Both the position numbers and the translations under genes were made by a program. The notes below the pieces were generated by a model, which was not told the DNA's origin, did not search any database, and saw only the letters and a list, made by a program, of their open reading frames with translations. A stretch of DNA of 60,932 bases from Diphasiastrum complanatum (lineage: Eukaryota; Streptophyta; Lycopodiopsida; Lycopodiales; Lycopodiaceae): the NCBI GenBank assembly GCA_029204225.1, contig MU833114.1, positions 1 through 60,932 on the forward strand, written 5' to 3'. Shown in pieces: positions 1-10,593 of the stretch (position 1 is the stretch's first letter; each line of letters opens with the position of its first letter).

Positions 1-840
1 CTCTTTGGCTTGTATATTGATGAGTTGGAGAGAGTCATTACACAGTGCGATGGTGCTGGTTGCAGGATTGGGGACATCTTGATTGCTATCCTCCTTTATG
101 CCAATGATGTGGTACTAGTCTCACCTACCAAAGAGGGTCTACAGTGACAGTTAGATTGCCTACAGGAATTCTGCACCAGATGGGGCCTAGGGGTGAACAT
201 TGGGAAGACCAAGGTCATGGTCTTCAACACTTCTCGAGCATTCATGCAGCGACAGGAGCTTACTCTTGATGGGCAGGTTCTAGAGGTGGTCGCGTCATAC
301 ACATACATCGTTTTCTCGAGTCCTACTTTCAGCATGAGACAGGCCGCCACCGCCCGACTGGGTAAGGGACATGCCTCCCTTGTTCAGCTAGAGAGATTCT
401 GTTTCCGGAAGTCCATTCATAATGCTCGAAGCAAGTGTCGGTTCTTTGATACCATTGTTACCCCGACGGCTCTTTATGTGGTAGAGGCATGGTGTACAGG
501 TCTCCCATCTTCACACTGGGCTAGTCTTTCACGAATACAGACCACCATGCTAGCTCGGGCTGATCCTGACTGCGAAGCCTTCGATACCACATGAAGATTC
601 TCCTGGCACCGAGTTTTTTCGGTTCCACCTATACAGATCGAGGCAGCTCTTCAGCTCATTACTACATACAGAGGGTCCAGGCGTTTACAGATATAGAAAG
701 ACGATACATACAGATTGCGTTGTCCTCCTCACAGAGTCTTCATGGTCAGGGCTACAGATTATCATGGTTCTCTCAGGCATCGCACCTCTTACTAGAGTTC
801 ATTTGGTATCTCCATCACAACACTTCCCTCGGACATTTAT
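1..840 (+). pseudogene. LINE copy A: L1-type ORF2 fragment (RT palm to C-terminal region)
   Basis: The window opens inside a non-LTR retrotransposon reverse transcriptase. The first frame reads LFGLYIDELERVI and then the motif-C block ILLYANDVVLVS at about 85-123. Here the usual YADD is YAND, so one metal-binding Asp has become Asn. A TGA follows at 145-147, and the frame reopens with the LINE-conserved block KTKVMVFNTS near 205-235, running to 594. The C-terminal region continues in other frames to about 830. The same protein blocks recur in the LINE copies at 2.6 kb and 51.6 kb, which is the main support. Stops and frameshifts make it dead. The 5' part lies outside the window or is missing. 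At about 840 it is fused directly to the endonuclease domain of another copy. Confidence 0.85.
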
Positions 841-1335
841 ATGGCCTGTATGTTACTTTGCTCCACAGACTTCGGCGTTTGCTGAATTTGGTGGGGACCC
901 ATTTCAGGCACTCTCAGATGATATTGCTGTTTTATCTCAGCAGGGCTACATTTTATTAGTAGGAGATTTCAACGCCCGTACTAGCTCCAGACAGACAGAA
1001 TTTCATGCAGATACTGACTTTCTCGGCTCCATCCTCTGGATATGGACTTGATCGAGTATCACAGGATGCACACACTTCAGTTACATCTTTTGGAGAGCAA
1101 TTGATTACTCTTGCGGAGACACATTCTCTTGCCATCTTGAATGGCCTCACACAGTGGCCTTCCTCATCAGCGTTTACATGTTATCCTCATGGTGGAGGAC
1201 ATAGTGTAGTTGACTACTTTATTGGATCACCTGCTTTGATCCCTCACATCTTTGATTTCTCCATTACACCTCCTACCATTTTTGATCACTCACTCCTACG
1301 CCTCTCACTGGGTCACATAACCCCCGTCTTCTAAA
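841..1335 (+). pseudogene. LINE copy B endonuclease domain
   Basis: APE-type endonuclease of a LINE ORF2, which would nick target DNA to prime reverse transcription. The block GDFNART at about 962-982 is the conserved phosphohydrolase motif. The later block ending DHSLLRLSLG (about 1285-1315) matches the SDH region that closes these domains. The N-terminal third with the TETH-like motif is absent. A frameshift lies near 1010, where the frame moves from the 764-1051 reading to the 1005-1334 reading. The same order of motifs is seen in copy b at 49.5-50.3 kb. Confidence 0.8.
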
Positions 1336-1363
1336 GTTCCACGCTCCTCTTCTACTAGCAAGC

Positions 1364-2997
1364 GTGTTCCTTTTACTCACTCTGGACTCGCCAACTACAC
1401 CACAACCCTGTCCCAACTACTTACTAACTTCCCCTTTCATGGCATCAGTTGAGCAACAAGCCACTTTTCTCTCTAAATCCCTCTTATCTGCGGCGTCCTC
1501 ATCTTTCCCCACCAAGACGATATCATCTCATAGACGTGTTCACAACTGCTGGTATGATGCAGAATGTCGCTCTCTTCACAAACATGTGGTATATGCCAGA
1601 TTACACTCCCCTACAACACTCAAACAACACCAGAAAAAGTATCATAAAGCCACCAGAACAAAGAAGATAACATACCTACGATCACTCTGCCAAAGGTTGA
1701 TCGACACTTTAGATTCCCCTTCCTCCTTTTTCTGGAAACATTTCACCAGATCCTCTTCGACTTTGGCCCCCATAGCAACCGAATCTTGGGTCGAATATGC
1801 CACAAAACTTTATACCCTAGACTCCCCTCCTACCTTACTCTCACCATGACCTGCCCGCTGCACGCTTTTTTACTTCACATATGGTTGAAAATGCCATTAA
1901 CCATGTCAAACTTCATAAAGCCACTGACTATGATTCTCTAAACGTGGATTTCCTAGAACCTGTAGCACATCTTATCTCACCCTTTATTGCTCACGCTTTT
2001 AACACTGTTGTGACCTCTGGTTTTCCTACCGCATGGTGTACTAATATCCTTCATCCCATTCTCAAGGCAGGTGATCCCATAAATGTAGAAAACTATCGTA
2101 CTATTATGATTGGTCATACTTTGGCTAAGATTTCTGGTTCCATTTTACAAACAGTTACGGGATCTTTTGCTGAGACTGAGAATTTACATGCTATGGGTCA
2201 GGCTGGGTTCAGACCAAGATACTCTACCTCAGATCAGATTTTCATTTTGAGATGCATCATTGAGGAGGCACGACATTAGAGACAGAGAGTTTATTGTTGC
2301 TTTGTGGACTTCCGCAAAACTTTTGACCCCAGTTCCGAGACATCTCCTTTTCCAGAGATTATTTTCACTTGGCTTCACAGACGAGACTATTGCCGCGATC
2401 ATTACTTTATATGAGCGAGTTTGGGCGCGGTTCAGGGACAGTAGTGGTTGGTCCCCGCTGATCCATTCTACCATTGGAGTGAAGCAGGGCTGCCCCTTAT
2501 CTCCTACTCTCTTTGCACTATATATTGATGACCTCGAGCGGATTATTCGAGAGGAAGGTGGATAGGGCTGTCCCTTAGCAAATATTATCCCCATTCTCCT
2601 ATATGTTGATGATGTGGTTCTTCTCTCATCCTCTGCAGCTGGCTTACAGAGACACCTTTCTGCTTTACATCACTTCTGTCAGCTTTGGGGATTGATGGTT
2701 AATACTAAGAAGACCAAGATTATGGTGTTCAACACCAATAGACAGCATATGAGAGATGTGACCTTTTATTATGACGGGCTCCCGATTGAGATTGTGACCT
2801 CTTACACTTATTTGAGAGTACTTTTTTCTGGTTCGCTACTCACATTCCGACCGGCAGCCCTCACCAGACTCCGTAAGGGGCATACATCTCTTGTTCATAT
2901 GGAGAGATTTTTTTTCCACATATTATGTACAGGACCCTGCTACCAGATGCTTACTATTTTCTACCACTGTCTTCCCGGTTGTTTTATACTCTGCTGA
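1364..2997 (+). pseudogene. LINE copy B reverse transcriptase and post-RT region
   Basis: The linker contains the conserved pair WYDAECRSL and KKITYLRSL, also present at 50.5 kb in copy b. The RT core begins near 1881 with NHVKLHKATDYDSL. The palm motif with the first catalytic Asp (FVDFRK in copy b) is readable at about 2293-2328. GVKQGCPLSPTLFALYIDD covers about 2478-2533, and the catalytic YVDD lies at 2602-2613. Downstream KTKIMVFNTN marks the post-RT region. Stops at about 1847, 2277 and 2563 plus frame changes make it a pseudogene, although the catalytic Asp pair is still encoded. Reading continues with further frame changes to about 3355. Confidence 0.85.
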
Positions 2998-3360
2998 GAC
3001 TTGGTGTCCGGATTTATCACATGATACTTGGAGGGATCTTACTCGTATCCAGATTCTCATGCTTAGCAGGATGATTAGGGCTAAGCCCTCGGTGCCACAT
3101 GATATCATATTAGCGGAGTTTGCTTCCCCTCCCCTGGTTATCGATGCTATGTTTCAGATCATTACCTTTCTTCACAGGATATCAGAGTTAGACACTTCCA
3201 GATATATTGTTGCTGCTCTCACTTCATCACGCACCATTGCTGGACAGGGGGCCAAGCATTCTTGGTTTGGCAGTGTCTCAGCCCTTCTTCGGACTTGGGG
3301 CTTATCTGTACTTGATCTTCCGAGCGAGACCCATGCATATATCATACAGACAATCTCAGT

Positions 3361-3480
3361 GCTCACACAAACTCACAGTGCACACATCTCAAGACTCACA
3401 CACACACAGAGTGCACACACACACACACACACACACAATATCATAATATCACACACACAGACTCTCTCTCTCACACACAA
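3361..3480. repeat. (CA)n-rich microsatellite
   Basis: CA-rich simple repeat with a pure (AC)n core at about 3416-3437 and interrupted flanks, some with CTCTCT. It starts exactly where LINE copy B stops resembling its relatives, so it may be a degraded or replaced LINE tail. Confidence 0.85.
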
Positions 3481-3489
3481 TCACTGATT

Positions 3490-4200
3490 CAAGATAACAA
3501 AACTATAGGGGGGCATCATAGTTCAGATGTTACAAAACTCATCTCATAATTCCTAACTAGCATAAACTATTGTTTCCGGGTAATCCACCTAACACGTCAA
3601 CTCTGGGATGAACACATACCATACAAACCATATGTAGAATTTCAATAAATGGAAAACTTGGCCACAAGTGACATATATCAATTTACCTTGGCAAAACCAT
3701 ACACTTATAAGCTAAATGTTTTTAGCCACTCAAGACCTTAAAGCATATGAAAAATTCTATTTCATAATTTTCAATACCTTTTGTTGCTTGACAGCTTCAC
3801 TTTTTGAAGAATCATCACTTGTTTGAACCCTCAAGTTCTTAAGCAATTCCCTGACATAAGACACTCCATCCCATTATCATAGTGAAGCATTGAAGTGCAT
3901 AATATCATAAGAAATGTTTTTACTTGGAAGAATAGAATAGAGAAAACATCTACATATCCTAAAGTGCTTTGAACGTTATACATGAATAACCTCCAATGAA
4001 AAGCTAAAAATCTAGAACCATCAGAAATAAGATACGGCCTTAGCAAAACGTTGAAGAAATTTCAACAAATTTTATAAGACCAAAAACAATGAAGTGTGCA
4101 TGTTTTGGTGTATAGAATGTTGATCCCAGTTGGGTCATTACTTTGGCAGTGAAAAAAAACGCCATCCATTTTGTGTGAATGACATCTCAGCTAACTGCTT
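3490..4200. other. AT-rich stretch, no gene seen
   Basis: AT-rich sequence with only short unrelated open frames. I see no protein similarity, RNA gene or repeat end here. Confidence 0.6.
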
Positions 4201-4204
4201 GGAA

Positions 4205-4445
4205 TTGAACCTGAAACTAGTATAATCGTAATCGTCTTTTTTTTCCCTCTTTCTACTAATAACCATATTGCATATACTTTTTGCCAAAAAAACACGGATT
4301 GGACTTCCCAACTGCTCAGAATTTGACCCTAAACCATAAACCCCAACTACCCCAAGCCCTAAACCCAAAACTACTGGAATCGTAATCGTCTTTTTTCTCT
4401 TTCTACTAATACCCATATTGCAAGTAGCTTTTGAAAAAAAAAACC
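4205..4445. repeat. Diverged direct repeat of about 75 bp
   Basis: Two copies (about 4220-4290 and 4375-4445) share the order AATCGTAATCGTCTTTTTT, TCTTTCTACTAATA, then CCATATTGCA followed by an A-run. A fragment of the second pattern (CCCATATTGCA plus a long A-run plus CCGTT) also occurs at about 15823-15855. Function unknown. It could be the edge of a small repeat family. Confidence 0.6.
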
Positions 4446-4454
4446 GTTTTGCTG

Positions 4455-4705
4455 GAAAACCTGCGAATCACTGGTTTTTGGCCAGCGATTCACGAATTGT
4501 GATCCGATTCGCATTCCTGAATCACCAATGCAACTATTATTATGTATTATAAGAGAGAGAGAGAGGTTTAACATGGAATAATGCTTTGTTTTGCCCTCAT
4601 TGGTTCAATAATGACTGGCAGCCCATGTAATCATGATCCTCCCAGTGATTCGGGGGTCACGCTTCGTTCCGATGTTTGAATCGCCCAAAGCGAATCGTTG
4701 CTACA
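4455..4705. repeat. GATTCG/CGAATC-themed short-motif tract
   Basis: Many near copies of GATTCG and its reverse complement CGAATC lie in two clusters (about 4466-4530 and 4650-4700), some arranged as short imperfect palindromes. A roughly 110 bp segment without the motif, containing a GA run, separates the clusters. It is not coding and not a simple tandem repeat. Confidence 0.55.
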
Positions 4706-4707
4706 AC

Positions 4708-4840
4708 TATGATATATAGATATATATATATATATATATATATATATCATAGAATCCCATGGTACCGCCGGTACCATAATGGTGGTACCGCCAGTACGGT
4801 ACCGCCCTCAGATCCGCGGTACCAGGGCGGTACCAATTTT
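4708..4840. repeat. (TA)n run followed by GGTACC-themed tract (possible outer end of hAT-1)
   Basis: After CAACTATGATA comes a (TA)n run (about 4711-4748) and then five or six GGTACC or near-GGTACC copies, a GATCCGCGGTACC block and a T/AATATT-rich edge. The same ordered set occurs in inverted orientation at about 12920-13085 (CATAG, (TA)n, GGTACC copies, GATCCGCGGTAC, AATATT). This suggests two diverged inverted ends flanking the hAT-1 region. No target duplication was found, so the assignment is tentative. Confidence 0.45.
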
Positions 4841-5202
4841 TAATATTTTTTTTAATACTTTTTATAATTAAAAAATGCCTTTTATATAGTAAAATAGGCC
4901 TAAAAAAATGCAAAAAAAGGGTTTAAGGTGCAAAAAAAGAGGGGACAGTACAGGGGCAGGGGACAGGTGCAACAACACATGGGCACTGTGGGGGAGCAAA
5001 CCATGGGGCCAATGGGAGAGCAGCACGTGGGGGAGCAACACATGGGGGCAGGTACAACAGCGCATGGAGGGATCATCAACAACTACACATGGGCGAGCAG
5101 GCTGTGGGGATAAATAGGCACTCACAATGCCATTGTGAGAGGCATTGTGAGTGGCATGTTCAGAGGCTGTGAGAGAGCCAGTGAGAGAGCCAGAGAGAGC
5201 GA

Positions 5203-5289
5203 GTGAGAGGCTGTTTGAGAACTAGGGTGTTGTGAGAGGCTGTTTGAGAACCAGGGTGCTATGAGAGGCTATTTGAGAACCAGGGTGCT
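5203..5289. repeat. 29 bp tandem repeat, 3 copies
   Basis: Units at 5203-5231, 5232-5260 and 5261-5289 differ at a few positions each. The core is GAGGCTGTTTGAGAACCAGG. They lie just upstream of the small open frame at 5311. Looser GTGAGAG/CAGAGAG repeats precede them from about 5135. Confidence 0.9.
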
Positions 5290-5310
5290 CTGAGGAGAAA
5301 GTCGATCGAG

Positions 5311-5553
5311 ATGGCGGAGCGCATACCACCGAAGCCCGAGGGCGAAGCCAGAAGAAAGCTCGAAGAAGATGTCCGAAGGCACAACGAAAGGCATCGGAAG
5401 CAAGAGGCAGAGATGCTGCGACAGGCTCGGCAGAGAAATCCGGAGCTGGAGCACGCCGCCCCCGCTGTCGAGCTGGATTTGAATGAGCAGATTGGAATGA
5501 ACTTCACACTACGACAGCTCATCATGGTCAGGGAAAGCGCCAATGTGCTGTGA
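5311..5553 (+). CDS. Small charged ORF of unknown nature (80 aa)
   Basis: An 80-codon frame starts at ATG 5311 (MAERIPPKPEGEARR). It is rich in Arg, Glu, Lys and Gln through residue 50 and could form a charged helix. I recognise no domain. A second copy of the start context (GAGATGG, A or G, AGAGCGCATACCA) occurs at about 5568-5592 without a continuing frame, suggesting a local duplication. If the outer ends at 4.7 and 13.1 kb belong to hAT-1, this would lie in the element's 3' region and might be captured sequence. It may equally be a chance frame. Confidence 0.3.
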   Translation: MAERIPPKPEGEARRKLEEDVRRHNERHRKQEAEMLRQARQRNPELEHAAPAVELDLNEQIGMNFTLRQLIMVRESANVL

Positions 5554-5592
5554 GGCCTTTTCGGTCGAGATGGCAGAGCGCATACCAGTTGA

Positions 5593-6600
5593 CGTGAGTG
5601 TTTGCTCTGTATCCATTGCTTTCTTGCAAAGCTTCTTGGCCAAATATCCAGATGAAAGGGTATTGACCATTGCCCCAAACTGCCTTTCAAATTGTGTTCT
5701 ATTTGCAAAACATGCTCAAACTGACTTTCACTTACACCGTCCCTGTCATATACCAAGCAGCCTCAGTACATGTGCATAATCAAGCACATGTGTGTGCAAA
5801 ATTTTCACTTATATTATACGTCCAAGCAAGCATCTCTACAGGAAGGCCGATGCATTGTTCTTCTGACTTCATGAGCTGGGAAACCTCTACTGTAAGCATC
5901 TCCCCAGCTTCAAGATCATTTGCAGTTTAAATGTACGTTATATAAAGACACTATTTTGTCTACAACCTCGTTACATGATCTTTCATGGAGCCACATCCTA
6001 CCCTAGAGTATGTTGAATCTCAATCATTATTTTTAGATATTTAGTTGTGGTTGAACTTCCACCGATAGTTGAACTTACACACTACATGCTATAGATAAAA
6101 TAAGTACTAGGAAACCCTAAACCCTAAACCCGGCTAAGTTGACGAGGAAACAAGCCGAAAATGCACCAAGGCACTTACCGCTGCAATAGAAGATGAATCG
6201 GATCCTAGGGAGCCATCTGATACATCCATTCCAAAGATGATAGTCGGCTGCTAGGAGACTTTTCCCAAAGATTGCTTGAATTCCAAACTTAAGACGGAGT
6301 TGTAGCCCCCACTCTGTAGTAAAGGTTAGTAATAGGACATACACAGTTTATAAGGGACATATTGTAGTGAGCATTCATGTCTGGTGTTCACTAGGAGATG
6401 GGTTTGAACACAAGCAAATATCTGCCAAAACTATGCGGCAGTATAAATCTAAGGAAGCTCTTCTTGCCAAAGAGAGAGAGAGAGATAGCGATAGAGCGAG
6501 CGATAGTCTACTTGTTTAAACTGTTAGAATTGTTTGCTCTTTCAAGCCCAAGAGCACTGAATCTCAGTTATGGGAGGCATGGACAATGAGTAGGTTTTTT
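5593..6600. other. Non-coding stretch; short telomere-like run
   Basis: I see no gene. Three imperfect CCCTAAA units occur at about 6112-6130 (AAACCCTAAACCCTAAACCC), a very short interstitial telomere-like match that could be chance. A GA/GATA-rich microsatellite lies at about 6470-6510. Confidence 0.55.
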
Positions 6601-6889
6601 GCAATTTTTTTTGGAAATTTTTTTGGCACTATTTTCATTTTTTTTAACCGAAGGGGGCAGGCAGTCGTCGTCCACCCCCTGATAATAATTCCGAAGGGGG
6701 GTAGGGTCCGGAAAATAGTTTTTAATTGATTTTGGGCATGTGGGAGTCAACGGGGAGAGGGGCCTGTATTTTATTTTTTCTGAAAAAGAATAATTTGCGC
6801 CCGGGGTGGACGCGCCCACCCTGGACGAGCCCCGGCGGGTGCGCCTGCGTTTGGACGCGCGCCCGGACCCACCATCCGCTTCCTTATAT

Positions 6890-8899
6890 CTATATATCTG
6901 AAAGGGGGCGTGATGCGGGAGTACTAGGTGGGGCACGTGGACCATCCCCTGCAAGGTTGACCATCTCGTCTGAATCATATGTGGGCTCATCATCAAAGGA
7001 GGGCAATGTCAGTAGGAAGGGGGGTGGTCTCCTCGGTATCAGCATCATCCTCGGGATCACCCGCAGAGCACGCCGAGCGGCATCGTCTGGATCAACCTCT
7101 GGCTCTGCCTCATGATCGGCCGCTGCAACCAGGCACTCATCGGGATCGACCTGCAAAAGTCAATCATTCGTGAGAATAGCCGAAGCAACCCTGAGGGCAT
7201 TAAACTAAATGTCTTAAACTAATACAAAAGCAAACAATAGAGCATAGACATATACCTGAAAGAGTAGGGAGCGTACGCATCCTGCCCTCATGTTGTCCGT
7301 GATGCGTCGAACCACCCTGGTGTTGGTGTTGCAGTACACCAAGTCATTGCATCGCTCAGTCGTCAGACGGTTCCGCCTATTCGTGTGAACAAGGCTGAAC
7401 GCTGACCAGTTCCGCTCGCACACGCAAGCAGAACAGTCCTGCATTAATTGGCAACCACTCGAGCGAGTACCGACCTTGTAGAGAAAATGCGAAAACTGGT
7501 TGGATGAATGAGATTAGACAACATACTTGTGAAAGGACTCGGAGCGCGAGCGTCCTTAGGTCTGGATGTCCAGCACCGTAGCTCTCCCACCATGATACAA
7601 GCAAGAGCCTGTTCTCTCAGACACGTGCAAGGTCCTCGCCGAACAGCCCTAGACAGTGCCTGCAGTTGAGCAGCGATGAGCGTGAGTACACTTGAGCCCT
7701 CACAAGGAAATTGAACGAACGACAGCGTACGACAGAGCAAGCGTTTACCTGTAACTGAGCCTCTACTCCTCGAGCCTGTTGCGGATACCAATGTCGCTGT
7801 TGAGGAGGTGGATGTATGAGAACCAGTCCACACACAGCTCTGCATCGTCATACTGCCTCTCGCTCTGAAACAGCGGATGCAGTATGTGGGCCACACTATG
7901 AATGGGCCGGTGAAACTTATCCCATCATCGCCGCCACAACCGCCTGATAGGCTCCAACCCGTGGACCATCAAATCACCCTTGAGCTTGTGTAGTCGCTCA
8001 AGCATGATGAACTGGTAGGCGAAGCGGGTGCAAGCGGGCTTCTTCAAGTCGTGCCTGCGTTGACAAACGGAATGAGAGGCACACATGAAACGAGCCAAAA
8101 AAAAGAAGCATCTTGAAGGAGCCAAAAAATAAGTAGCATCTTACCTGCTGAATGTGCGGAAAAGGGCAGTCATCAGCGCTTGCGTGTGACGAAGTCCACA
8201 ACTGCAAGTGCCGTCATGAGAATCTCACTGACCCAAGGCAAGCGCCCGATGGAATGCAGGAGGAGGTCCAGTGAGTGTGCGGCACATGGAGTCCACACAA
8301 TGGAGGGGTACTCTGCCATAAGAAGCTCCCCCATACCACGGCAGTTGGACGCATTGTCCGTCACAACCTTTCGCGATAGGTTCACACGATCAGTTCATAG
8401 CTTGGAAACACATTGCAATCAATCAAAAACTACGCAAAACTTTTGTATCAACATTAAGCAGTAAATGACCAAGCAACTAATGAAAGAGAATTGTACCTGG
8501 ACAACGCGCTGTGGCCCCTCCTCTATCGCTGTGCGGATGATGCTGTAAATGTACTCGGCCGAATGCACTCTCCCTGCCTCGGAGGCGTCGATGCTGCGCA
8601 GGAACATGGAACCATAACAACTAGAAACAATCACGTTGATGAGTGGACGTCTACGACGATCAGTCCACCCATCAGCCATGATGGAACAGCCGTATCTATC
8701 CCAAGCCTCCTGCAGTGCGGCTAGTCTCTCTCTGACTGATGCAACCCGCTCCTGGAGCAAAGGGCTGCGTAGTGCGTCGGCTGTGGGTGGTGTGTAGCCG
8801 GGCCCGCAGACTGCAACTTTCGAGATAGCCTCTCAGAAGATGCGGGATGATGCCATGATAAAGGGGAGGTTCAGGTCATAGAACACCTATGCTATGGTC
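6890..8899 (-). pseudogene. hAT-1 transposase, DUF659 to C-terminal exons
   Basis: Six exons with GT-AG borders can be laid out on the minus strand: 8899-8497 (VFYDLNLPF, GPGYTPPTADALR, SIMADGWTDRRRRP); about 8368-8145 (VTDNASNCRGMGELL, WTPCAAHSLDLLL); 8054-7749 (KKPACTRFAYQFIMLERL, FHRPIHSVAHILHPLF); 7659-7527 (WWESYGAGHPDLRTLALR); 7438-7256 (CERNWSAFSLVHTNRRNRL); and 7150-6890 (acidic tail ending PASRPLSDI). These are the family's conserved blocks: the DUF659 core with a DNASN catalytic region, and the WW/CERNWS C-terminal domain. In-frame stops occur in the first, third and fourth exons, and there is a 1-nt frameshift in the second at about 8185. Family membership is certain; splice borders are inferred by eye. 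Confidence 0.85.
8895..8899. repeat. Target-site duplication TGGTC (left) of Copia-1
   Basis: TGGTC immediately precedes the LTR start TGTTATGG and matches 11617-11621. Confidence 0.9.
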
Positions 8900-8986
8900 T
8901 GTTATGGTTTAAGTTTGATCAATTTTACCATGTATTTTAGTGCCACGCAATTTTACTTTGCGTTGTATTCTCTCAAAGTTTAAGTA
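8900..8986 (+). repeat. Copia-1 5' LTR remnant
   Basis: 87 bp matching the first 87 bp of the 3' LTR (10594-10680) with two differences seen by eye. The rest of the 5' LTR, the primer site and the start of gag are deleted; gag-like sequence follows at once. Confidence 0.9.
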
Positions 8987-9718
8987 TCTGCAAGCTGAGA
9001 AGCTGTGGCCTTATGTTGATGGGATCATTCCCAAACCGCATGTACCTGATGTAATAAATACAGCAGCTTATGAAGAAGATTTAAAAGATCTTCACGCTTG
9101 GTTGCATGCAGATTCTAAAGCTAAAGTAAATATTTCCCAAACCGTTTCAGAAGATATCTTTCTCACTGTTGCCGATTCTGCTACAGCAAAGGAGATGTGG
9201 GATGAACTTGCTCGAAGATTTGAGTCAAAATCACAAACTCAAATCTTATATCTGTTTGAGCAACTTACTAGTTTAAAGTGGGATGGAATTTCAGATTGTG
9301 ATACTTTTCTTTTCAAGTTACAATCTTTGTTTAGTGCTCTACAAAGTGCAGGTAGAATAACTCCCAAGGAGGAGAAACTTATGTACCTGTTGCGAGCACT
9401 ACCACCCTCCTACATCTACATGCGACATGTTCTTACAGGTAAATCATTTGAAGAGGCCATTCAAAGCCTTCGAGAGGAGTATCTCATGCGGCAAGGAAGT
9501 TCACCTTCTCAAGGAGGAGCCAAAGCTTTACATGCGAAGAAAGGAAAGGGCAAGGCAAAAGGACGCGGAAACCAGTTTCAAGCTACTAGCATGCAAGATC
9601 CAAACAATAAAGATTCCAAAGTGGAATTATCTGAGCCGAAGTCAAAGAAATCTTTTTGCAACTATTGTGAAAAGCCAGGACATACTCTTGATAAATGTTG
9701 GGCTAATCCTGATGTTTC
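8987..9718 (+). pseudogene. Copia-1 gag, N-terminally truncated
   Basis: Structural Gag protein of a plant Copia element. The open frame at 8940 has no true start of its own, because it reads out of LTR sequence; recognisable Gag begins at about LQAEKLWPYVDG. The UBN2-type core follows, with AKEMWDELARRFESKSQ and LRALPPSYIYM. A basic Lys/Gly-rich stretch and a complete CCHC knuckle, CNYCEKPGHTLDKC, lie at about 9658-9700. The frame then passes without a stop into the end of RT. The core Gag fold and the RNA-binding knuckle are intact, so a truncated Gag fusion could be translated if an upstream start is supplied. Confidence 0.85.
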
Positions 9719-10585
9719 GCACCTTGGAGAGGCAAAATTTTGCCTTGGAATTCAAATTCATCATGACAGGATAAAAGGCACCATTGCACTTCATCAACAA
9801 CATTATATTTTGAAGATCCTAAAGGACTACATTCCTATGCTACCTGGAGTTAAATTATCCAAGGAAGATGGAGCGAAGACTGAAGAGGAACATGAAGAAA
9901 TGTCCAAGATTCCTTATCACAATTTGATTGGATCTTTAATGTATCTCACTACTTGGACACGGCCTGCTATTGCCTATGCAGTTCATACTCTTAGTCAGTT
10001 TGCACTAATCCTGGTGTTATTCATTGGAAGCATGCTAAATATGTTTTACAATATTTGAAAGCTACTTCCGATTATGGACTTGTTTTCTCTAAACAAGATG
10101 GTCTATCACTTGCTTCATATAGTGATGCCAGTTGGGCTTCTAATGTGGATGATTATAAAAGCATTACAGGAGGATGTAGTATACTTTCAGGGGCAGCCAT
10201 CACATGGATTTGCAAGAAGCAATCTGTTGTTGCTCAATCCTCTTGCGAAGCGGAATATATCGCAGCCTCAAAAGTTTCTAATGAAGTAGTTTGGCTGCGA
10301 TTCATGCTTGAACATCTACATCAACCTGATGAAGACCCAAGTTCTTTAATTATTGACAACACTTCTGCTATTGTACTTTCAAAAGATGCCGTATTTCATG
10401 GGAGGACCAAACATATTCATATCAAGTATCATCATTTGAGAGATCTAGTCAAGAAGAAGATTATCTCCCCTATCTTCATTGACTCAAGTAACATGGTTGC
10501 AGATATTCTTACAAAGCCACTCCATGCAAAATTATTTCATCGCCATAGGAAGAAGCTTGGAGTATGCAAAATTGACCAAACTTAG
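9719..10585 (+). pseudogene. Copia-1 RT tail and RNase H
   Basis: Starts at FCLGIQIHHDR, the end of Copia RT, joined in frame to gag after a deletion of protease, integrase and most of RT. LIGSLMYLTTWTRPAIAYAV is the RT/RNase H connection. After a frame break at about 10055, RNase H is readable: YSDASWASNVDDYKS, QSSCEAEYIAAS, DNTSAIVLSKD and VADILTKPL, ending at the stop before 10586. The catalytic Asp, Glu and Asp blocks are present. Without RT the product cannot act alone. Confidence 0.85.
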
Positions 10586-10593
10586 GAGGGAGC
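10582..10593 (+). other. Copia-1 polypurine tract
   Basis: The purine-rich run TTAGGAGGGAGC directly precedes the 3' LTR start TGTTATGG, the usual position of the plus-strand primer. Confidence 0.85.

Larger units (their letters stand above)
841..3355 (+). mobile_element. LINE copy B: endonuclease plus reverse transcriptase, 3'-truncated
   Basis: Second copy of the same L1-type LINE family. In order it has an APE-type endonuclease (841-1335), a linker (1364-1849), the RT domain (1881-2600) and the post-RT region (2614-3355). It lacks ORF1, the C-terminal zinc motif and the usual 3' end with its (CT)n tail. Instead it stops in a (CA)n microsatellite at 3361. The 5' side is fused to copy A without a tail between them, so this is either a chimera or a deletion product. 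The reading frame changes at least four times. Similarity to the longer copy at 48.0-53.3 kb is clear throughout. Confidence 0.85.

Noticed and set aside
6112-6130. Telomere-like CCCTAAA repeats
   Set aside because: Only about three imperfect units with no array; too short to call an interstitial telomere.
6726-7173. Plus-strand frames at the 3' end of hAT-1
   Set aside because: Antisense to the acidic C-terminal exon; no similarity of their own.
8940-8986. Start of the Copia-1 gag frame inside the LTR
   Set aside because: No ATG, and the codons lie in LTR sequence; Gag similarity begins later.
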